From assembly GCF_943193015.1 (NCBI RefSeq), contig NZ_CALPCM010000009.1, positions 40,347 through 104,346 of the forward strand: a stretch of DNA of 64,000 nucleotides, written 5' to 3'. Under the pieces are notes generated by a model that did not search any database, had not been told where the DNA came from, and saw nothing but the letters and a program-made list of their open reading frames with translations. Position numbers and translations under genes: made by a program. The DNA comes from Hominisplanchenecus_A murintestinalis. GTDB taxonomy: Bacteria; Bacillota; Clostridia; Lachnospirales; Lachnospiraceae. Shown one piece after another: positions 58,630 to 64,000 of the stretch. How positions within the stretch are numbered: the first letter of the stretch is position 1; each line of letters begins with the position of its first letter.

Positions 58630-59901
58630 ATGAGTGAGACGGCAATTCGGGTGGCGGACGTTACCAAGATTTATAAATTGTATGATAATCCGAAAGACAG
58701 GCTGAAGGAGTCTCTAGGTCTGACGAGAAAAAAATGCTATCAGGAACATTATGCGCTGAACCACATCAATTTCGAGGTGAAGAAAGGCGAGACGGTAGGC
58801 ATTATCGGGACGAATGGTTCCGGCAAGTCCACGATGTTGAAGCTGATTACCGGGGTGCTTACCCCAAGCAGCGGGGAAATTCAGGTGGACGGAAGGATTT
58901 CGGCGCTCCTGGAGCTTGGCGCTGGCTTCAATATGGAATATACCGGGATTGAAAATATTTATCTGAACGGCACGATGATTGGATTCTCCAGGAATGAGAT
59001 TGACGAGAAAATGCAGGAGATTCTGGATTTTGCAGATATCGGAGAGTTTGTGCATCAGCCGGTGAAGTCTTATTCCAGCGGCATGTTCGTGCGGCTGGCG
59101 TTTGCAGTTGCAATTAACATTAACCCGGAAATCCTGATTGTAGACGAGGCGCTGTCGGTGGGGGATGTGTTTTTTCAGGCAAAATGCTACCGGAAGTTTG
59201 AAGAATTCAAGCAGCAGGGGAAAACGATACTTTTCGTGAGCCATGATTTGGGCAGCATTACCAAGTACTGCGACAGGGCAATCCTGTTGAACAAGGGAGA
59301 GAAAATTTTTGAAGGAACTCCCAAAGAGACAGTGGATATTTATAAGAAGGTGCTGGTAAATCAGTTTGAACCGTCAGAACTGGAGACAGACGAGGACGCG
59401 AATGATATTACAAAGTTTTCGAAAGATAAGGATTGGAAAAAATCGATCCAGGTAAACCCGGAGCTGATTGAATATGGGGAGAAGAGTGCGGAAATCATAG
59501 ACTATGCGCTGTTGGATGAGAACGGGCTGATTACAAATACGTTTATGAAGGGTACGGTTTTTTCCGTGCGGATGAAAATTCAGGCTCATAAAGAAGTGAA
59601 GGAGCCGATTTTTGCCTTTACGATAAAGAACCTGCAGGGAATTGAACTGACCGGGACAAATACAACCTATGAGAAAGTCCAGGTTCCGCCGATGGAGCCG
59701 GGAGATATCCGGGAAGTGACATTTACTCAGCGTCTGGATCTGCAGGGAGGGGAATATCTGGTTTCCCTGGGGTGCACCGGTTATCAGGACGGAGACTTCC
59801 AGGTGTTCCACAGGCTCTATGATGTATGCAGCCTGACCGTGATTTCCGATAAAAATACGGTGGGGTATTACGATATGAATTCAGAAGTTTCATTACGGTA
59901 A
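58630..59901 (+). CDS. ABC transporter ATP-binding protein for polysaccharide export with C-terminal Wzt-like domain
   Basis: A 423-residue Wzt/TagH-type ATPase. The nucleotide-binding domain (about 1-245) has Walker A IIGTNGSGKSTM, the Wzt-type MEYTGIENIYLNG, signature YSSGMFVRLAFA, Walker B EILIVDEALSVGD and the switch His in FVSHDLGS. Residues about 275-423 form a Wzt C-terminal-like beta-sandwich that recognises the glycan end (TLRQ-type TFTQRLDLQGGEYLVSLG). It is 57 nt after the permease. The extra domain suggests length or end-modification sensing as in O9a antigen export. Confidence 0.93.
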   Translation: MSETAIRVADVTKIYKLYDNPKDRLKESLGLTRKKCYQEHYALNHINFEVKKGETVGIIGTNGSGKSTMLKLITGVLTPSSGEIQVDGRISALLELGAGFNMEYTGIENIYLNGTMIGFSRNEIDEKMQEILDFADIGEFVHQPVKSYSSGMFVRLAFAVAININPEILIVDEALSVGDVFFQAKCYRKFEEFKQQGKTILFVSHDLGSITKYCDRAILLNKGEKIFEGTPKETVDIYKKVLVNQFEPSELETDEDANDITKFSKDKDWKKSIQVNPELIEYGEKSAEIIDYALLDENGLITNTFMKGTVFSVRMKIQAHKEVKEPIFAFTIKNLQGIELTGTNTTYEKVQVPPMEPGDIREVTFTQRLDLQGGEYLVSLGCTGYQDGDFQVFHRLYDVCSLTVISDKNTVGYYDMNSEVSLR

Positions 59902-59912
59902 GAGGAGTGGTT

Positions 59913-61970
59913 ATGGCAAAGTTAAATTTAGAGTATTACAGCGGTGAAAACCATTATTCAGATGGAGATATTGAAGACGAAATTTTGAAAATTGCGAAGG
60001 AAGGAAAGAAGCTTTCTGAGCTGGGACAGGTGGAATTTCCCATTCTTTACCATCTGTCAGAGGTGCGTGAAAATATTCTGAACTGGTATCCCTTCCGAAA
60101 AGACGGGACATGCCTGGAAATCGGGAGCGGCTGCGGGGCGCTTACCGGGCTTCTCTGCGAGAGGGTAAGAAAGGTGACTTCTGTGGAACTGTCCAAACGG
60201 CGGGCAGACATTAATTTTGCCAGGAATCACGAAAAAGAAAATCTGGAAATTATGGTGGGAAATCAAAATGATATGGTTTTTCCTGAGAAATTTGATTACA
60301 TTGTCCTGAATGGGGTGTTTGAGTACGCCATGAGTTTTACGGCGGGAGAGAAACCTTATAAGGACTTTTTGTCTTATATTGCGGGATTTCTGAAAGAGGA
60401 TGGAATTCTGCTGATTGCCATCGAAAACCGTCTGGGACTGAAATACTTTGCAGGCGCCCCGGAGGATCATACGAATGCATATATGGATGGGCTGAAGGGC
60501 TATCCGGGCAATGAGTCGGTGCGGACGTTTTCAAAAAGCGAGTGGGTGGAATTGATGTATACCTGCGGGCTGAAGCATTACAAATTTTATTACCCATATC
60601 CGGACTATAAATTTCCATGCGAGGTATTTACGGACGAAACGCTGGTGAGCCAGAAATACGGCAGAAAAAATTGGAATTTTACGGAAAACCGTTTTGAGCT
60701 TTTTCCGGAGCAGGAAATGGCGGAGACGTTTCGGAAAGAAGGCGTTATGGATAGGTTCGCCAATTCGTTCTTGATTGAGATGAGCAAACGGCCGATTCAG
60801 AGGGAAACAGAGGTTCTTTATGCAAAAATGAACCGCGACAGGGCGGATGCTTTTGCCATTGCCACAAAAATTGAGCGGGCAGGCGGCAGAATGAGGGTGA
60901 CGAAAAGTGCGCTGACAGAACAGGCAAAGGCGCACCTGGAGAGGATGCATGGAAACGAGGAAAGAAAGGAAAGTTCCCTAAAGCTTCTGGAAGGTGCATA
61001 TCAGCCGGGAAATCTCACATATCCGTACCTTACCGGAAACAGCCTGGGGTATGAGGCAAACATGGCGATTCAGAACCGCCAGCCGGGGCATGTGAAAAAA
61101 CTGGTGCGTGAAGTATACGATTTCTGCGTTACAGACCGGACGGAGGTATCGGAGAAAGAGACGGAGGCGTTCTCAGCCGTTTTTGGAAGCCGGAAAGGGG
61201 CGGGGGATTATACGTATGTCTGCCCTGCAAACATTGATTTGATTCTGGATAACATTTTCCGGGACGGAGGGTCTGTGTCTGTGATAGATGGAGAGTGGAC
61301 GTTTGATTTTCCGGTTCCGGCAGAGTTTATTATCTGGAGGACGATAAACGAGATTTATACCAATGCGGCGTGGTTTGAGGAGCAGCTTCCCAGAAAGGAA
61401 TTTTTAAAAGAATATGGGATTGAAGAAGAGGACGCGGAATTATTCCACGCCTGGGCGGAGCATTTTGAAAAGGAATATGTAAAAGCCAACAGGCTGGCAG
61501 ATTATGCGGTGCCGGAGGTGGGCGTGAACCTGGAGGAAATCCGGAGGCGGCGTATCCAAGAGGTGTGGATGGACAGTACGCTTTATGTGGACACGGGAAA
61601 TGGATTTTCTGAGGAAGAGACGGTAAAAGTAAAGACAAAGCTTGCGGATGGAAAGCTGGAGCTTACGCTGCGGCTGCCTCAGGGGAAAAAGATCCGTGCG
61701 CTGCGATTTGACCCGCTGGAGGGAAGGCCGTGCGTCTGTGAGCTGTGCGCGGACGGGGCGTGTCTGACGCCTGTAAATGCGGCAGAGCAGAGAGATAGAC
61801 GTGCGGTGTTCCTTACCACAGACCCGGCGTATCGCGTGGAAATCACAGGAGATTTGCCCCAGGTATTGAAGATATCCGGTGCGGTAGAGGTGAAGGATAA
61901 GGACTGGGCGTTACAGGAGTATCAGCGGAGAGGTGGAAACACAGGGCGCCGATGGAAGTTTTGGAAGTAG
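59913..61970 (+). CDS. Large SAM-dependent methyltransferase of the surface-glycan locus
   Basis: A 685-residue protein. The N-terminal half (about 60-260) holds a class I methyltransferase with the SAM loop CLEIGSGCGALTGLLCE, SVELSKRRADI and YIVLNGVFEYA. The remaining roughly 400 residues have no clear family; they contain FPVPAEFIIWRTINEIYTNA and a C-terminal beta-rich part. Directly behind the Wzt-like ATPase (ATG 59913, AGAGGAG), it may cap or methylate the exported glycan, which Wzt end-recognition would need; this is inference. A glycosyltransferase-associated role is an alternative. Confidence 0.8.
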   Translation: MAKLNLEYYSGENHYSDGDIEDEILKIAKEGKKLSELGQVEFPILYHLSEVRENILNWYPFRKDGTCLEIGSGCGALTGLLCERVRKVTSVELSKRRADINFARNHEKENLEIMVGNQNDMVFPEKFDYIVLNGVFEYAMSFTAGEKPYKDFLSYIAGFLKEDGILLIAIENRLGLKYFAGAPEDHTNAYMDGLKGYPGNESVRTFSKSEWVELMYTCGLKHYKFYYPYPDYKFPCEVFTDETLVSQKYGRKNWNFTENRFELFPEQEMAETFRKEGVMDRFANSFLIEMSKRPIQRETEVLYAKMNRDRADAFAIATKIERAGGRMRVTKSALTEQAKAHLERMHGNEERKESSLKLLEGAYQPGNLTYPYLTGNSLGYEANMAIQNRQPGHVKKLVREVYDFCVTDRTEVSEKETEAFSAVFGSRKGAGDYTYVCPANIDLILDNIFRDGGSVSVIDGEWTFDFPVPAEFIIWRTINEIYTNAAWFEEQLPRKEFLKEYGIEEEDAELFHAWAEHFEKEYVKANRLADYAVPEVGVNLEEIRRRRIQEVWMDSTLYVDTGNGFSEEETVKVKTKLADGKLELTLRLPQGKKIRALRFDPLEGRPCVCELCADGACLTPVNAAEQRDRRAVFLTTDPAYRVEITGDLPQVLKISGAVEVKDKDWALQEYQRRGGNTGRRWKFWK

Positions 61971-62005
61971 AAACAATTCAAATAAAAATCTATCCTTTTG
62001 GCCAG

Positions 62006-62035
62006 TTTACTTTTTTGGTCTCAGTTATATATAAT
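62006..62035 (+). promoter_or_regulatory. Possible promoter of the second BspA-like gene
   Basis: TTTACT (62006-62011) and TATAAT (62030-62035) with an 18-nt spacer in an A/T-rich stretch, 55 nt before the ATG. Confidence 0.5.
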
Positions 62036-62089
62036 ATTATAAAATTTAAGAAAAAGTAAAATTTTTAGGAAAAGAGGATAAACGTTTAA

Positions 62090-64000
62090 ATGAAGAACGG
62101 AAATTTATGCAAAGGCAAACTGGAGATTCTGTGCTCAAAAATAATGCAGATAGGAGAAAAATTCGCTGTTTTTTCGCTTGTATTCTGTCTGTTTGCGTCA
62201 AATATGCCGTATGGAACAGCGTTGGAAGTACATGCGGAGGGGGGGATGCTTACAGAAAACGTGGAGATAGATGGCGTTGTCTATAAGGAAATTGAACCGG
62301 GAAAAATGCAGCTTGTGGAATGGAAAAATGAGATTCAGGTGAACGAAGAAATTAGAATCCCGGAAACTGTCACATATGGCGGGAAGGATTACACGGTAGC
62401 CTCAATTGGGGATTCTGTGTTTGCATATCAATATTTGGGGAAGGTTACGTTTCCGGATACGATTGAAAGCATTGGCCAGGAGGCGTTTAGAGCCTGTGGC
62501 ACTCTGCAGATGGCAGAATTAACATTGCCTCCGAACTTAAAGGAAATTGGGAACAGCGCTTTCTGGTGTTCCCAGATAAAAGGAGAATTGGAAATACCGG
62601 ATTCTGTATCTCGGATAGGGGATCAGGCTTTTCGTGAAACGCAGATATCCAGCGTGGTCATTTCAAATCCGAATATTGCTTATGGCAGTTCGGTGTTTGC
62701 TTACAACGCAAACCTGGCCAGTATACAATTACCGGAAGGGATGGCTTCCTTAGGAGGGGGGTATTTTCTTTGGGGCTGCAGGAGCCTTGCGCAAATTGAT
62801 ATACCGGAAAGCGTTACTTCTATACCGGAAGCAGCATTGAGAGAGTGTACCCAATTGACAGAGATTCAGATTCCGGTTTCGGTAAATAAGATTGGGTCTT
62901 CAGCGTTTTTCGGATGTACAGGCGTGAGAGAGATCGTGATACCGGAAGGAGTGACGGAAATACCCATATGGATGTTACGTAACTGCAGCGAAGAATTGTG
63001 CGTTACACTGCCGGACAGTATTACATTTATCCATAATGGGGCGTTTTGGGATACCAATGCGGAGAAGGAAAAATACAGTCAGTCGGTTACCGTTAAATGT
63101 ACCAGCAGGGTAGTAGCGGCTCGTATGGCCGGCATTGGACATAAAAATATCCTGCTAAATGATGAGAGGTATGAGCAAGCGGCGTTTAATAAAGATGGAT
63201 ATACATATACGGTTACAGATAATGAAAACAAATATGTCCAATTGGACACATGGGAAGGAACACGGCCTTCTGGAGAAGTTACCATTCCGGAGACAATAGC
63301 ATGGGAGGGAAATGAGTATACTGTTAAAACAATTGGAGAAAATGCATTTGAATGGTGTTCTGATATAACAAGAATAACGCTTCCGGATACGCTTGCCGGA
63401 ATGGGGACGCGTGCTTTCTGGAACTGTAAAAAGCTTGAATCCATCAATCTGCCAGACGGCATAACACGCATTGAGCAGATGACATTTTATAACTGCCCGC
63501 TTTTGACGGACCTGACGCTTCCCGGGGAGCTGAAATACATTGGAGTTTATGCATTTGGAAAATGCGCAGGTTTGCAGAAAATTGTGATTCCGGGGAGCTG
63601 CAGCATTGATACAGGGGCGTTTGATAATTGTACTGGTATCACAGAGGTTACGCTGTGTGAAGGGATCGCAGAAATGGGGAGTAATATATTTTGCAATTGT
63701 ACCAGTATAAAAGAAATCCGGTTGCCGGATTCCATGCGAAAAATCGGCGGCTATGCGTTTCAGGATTGTACGGAACTTGAGGAAATTACGCTAAATCGGG
63801 GCCTGACGGAGATTGGCGTCGGAATTTTCAAGGGATGCGGCAAGCTGACGGGGACAATGATTCTTCCGGATTCCGTCACAACAATCCGGCAGGATGCATT
63901 TGTAGACAGCAGCCTGTCAGGCATTCATGTGGGCGGCGGGCTGACAATCCTGGAAAGCGGGGCGTTTCCAGATAGCATCCGTTTGACGACAAATAGTCCA
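62090..64000 (+). CDS. BspA-like LRR_5 surface protein (3' end outside window)
   Basis: An open frame of 637 codons from ATG 62090 (behind AAAAGAGGA) to the window end, without a stop. After a basic start there is a hydrophobic signal segment FAVFSLVFCLFASNM (about 30-45) and a cleavage-like AEG. From about residue 100 onward BspA-type repeats follow: VASIGDSVFAYQYL, ESIGQEAFRACG, EIGNSAFWCSQ, KTIGENAFEWCSD, RKIGGYAFQDCTE. A non-repeat break lies near residues 340-390. It is a secreted adhesion-type protein like the 53705 gene product but without the amidase-like N-terminus. Confidence 0.9.
   Translation, partial: MKNGNLCKGKLEILCSKIMQIGEKFAVFSLVFCLFASNMPYGTALEVHAEGGMLTENVEIDGVVYKEIEPGKMQLVEWKNEIQVNEEIRIPETVTYGGKDYTVASIGDSVFAYQYLGKVTFPDTIESIGQEAFRACGTLQMAELTLPPNLKEIGNSAFWCSQIKGELEIPDSVSRIGDQAFRETQISSVVISNPNIAYGSSVFAYNANLASIQLPEGMASLGGGYFLWGCRSLAQIDIPESVTSIPEAALRECTQLTEIQIPVSVNKIGSSAFFGCTGVREIVIPEGVTEIPIWMLRNCSEELCVTLPDSITFIHNGAFWDTNAEKEKYSQSVTVKCTSRVVAARMAGIGHKNILLNDERYEQAAFNKDGYTYTVTDNENKYVQLDTWEGTRPSGEVTIPETIAWEGNEYTVKTIGENAFEWCSDITRITLPDTLAGMGTRAFWNCKKLESINLPDGITRIEQMTFYNCPLLTDLTLPGELKYIGVYAFGKCAGLQKIVIPGSCSIDTGAFDNCTGITEVTLCEGIAEMGSNIFCNCTSIKEIRLPDSMRKIGGYAFQDCTELEEITLNRGLTEIGVGIFKGCGKLTGTMILPDSVTTIRQDAFVDSSLSGIHVGGGLTILESGAFPDSIRLTTNSP

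Overview
The window looks like a chromosome segment of an anaerobic, spore-forming Firmicute, most likely a gut Lachnospiraceae (class Clostridia). The basis is the clostridial dgt-dnaG-rpoD-trmK-nif3 gene order, a GerMN lipoprotein, an oxygen-scavenging flavodiiron/rubredoxin fusion, BspA-type leucine-rich surface proteins, the oxygen-independent (cbi) cobalamin pathway and Gram-positive ribosome binding sites (AGGAGG type). The species cannot be named from sequence reading alone.

Layout. 1-5000: the end of a response regulator, its histidine kinase, a GerMN lipoprotein and ComEC, all on the + strand. 5100-12350: the macromolecular-synthesis region (dgt, dnaG, rpoD, trmK, a Nif3-like protein and a uridine-kinase-like nucleoside kinase), closed by a terminator. 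12430-15880 (- strand): a very large leucine-rich-repeat surface protein. 16160-19800: a four-domain flavodiiron protein and an AAA-ATPase/PD-(D/E)XK protein. 19870-35955: a strong promoter, a cobalamin riboswitch and a 16-gene operon holding most of the anaerobic corrinoid pathway: cbiD, cbiL, cbiF, cbiG, cbiH, a cbiJ-cbiE-cbiT fusion, cbiA, cobT, cobU, cobS, a degenerate cobU-like gene, cobC, cbiB, cobD, cbiP, cbiC. 35960-37930: an accessory patch with an Rrf2 regulator, a divergent flavodoxin-ferredoxin protein and decayed mobile-element fragments. 37930-43340 (- strand): a second riboswitch operon, cbiM-cbiN-cbiQ-(cbiO-cbiK fusion)-heavy-metal P-type ATPase. 43955-49955 (+ strand, divergent): hemA-hemC-cobA/hemD-hemB-hemL, which make uroporphyrinogen III and precorrin-2. 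50000-64000: a papain-family surface protease with fibronectin domains, a sugar nucleotidyltransferase, two BspA-like proteins (the second cut by the window end), citrate synthase, and the start of a surface-polysaccharide export locus (Wzm/TagG-like permease, Wzt/TagH-like ATPase, large methyltransferase).

How the genes work together. The hem operon takes glutamyl-tRNA to precorrin-2. CbiMNQ with the CbiO half of the fusion imports cobalt, the CbiK half inserts it, and the 16-gene operon completes the corrin ring, amidations, aminopropanol arm and nucleotide loop. Two riboswitches give end-product control. Not found here: precorrin-2 dehydrogenase, the corrinoid adenosyltransferase, an L-threonine kinase, lower-ligand synthesis genes, and any haem-branch gene after uroporphyrinogen III. 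No tRNA, rRNA or CRISPR array was recognised.

The most interesting points are the CbiO-CbiK fusion, the metal-efflux-type ATPase inside a B12-riboswitch cobalt-uptake operon, the CbiJ-CbiE-CbiT triple fusion, the P-loop-deficient second CobU, the stacked hairpins between the second riboswitch and cbiM, and the two-component/GerMN-lipoprotein trio that recalls MtrAB-LpqB.
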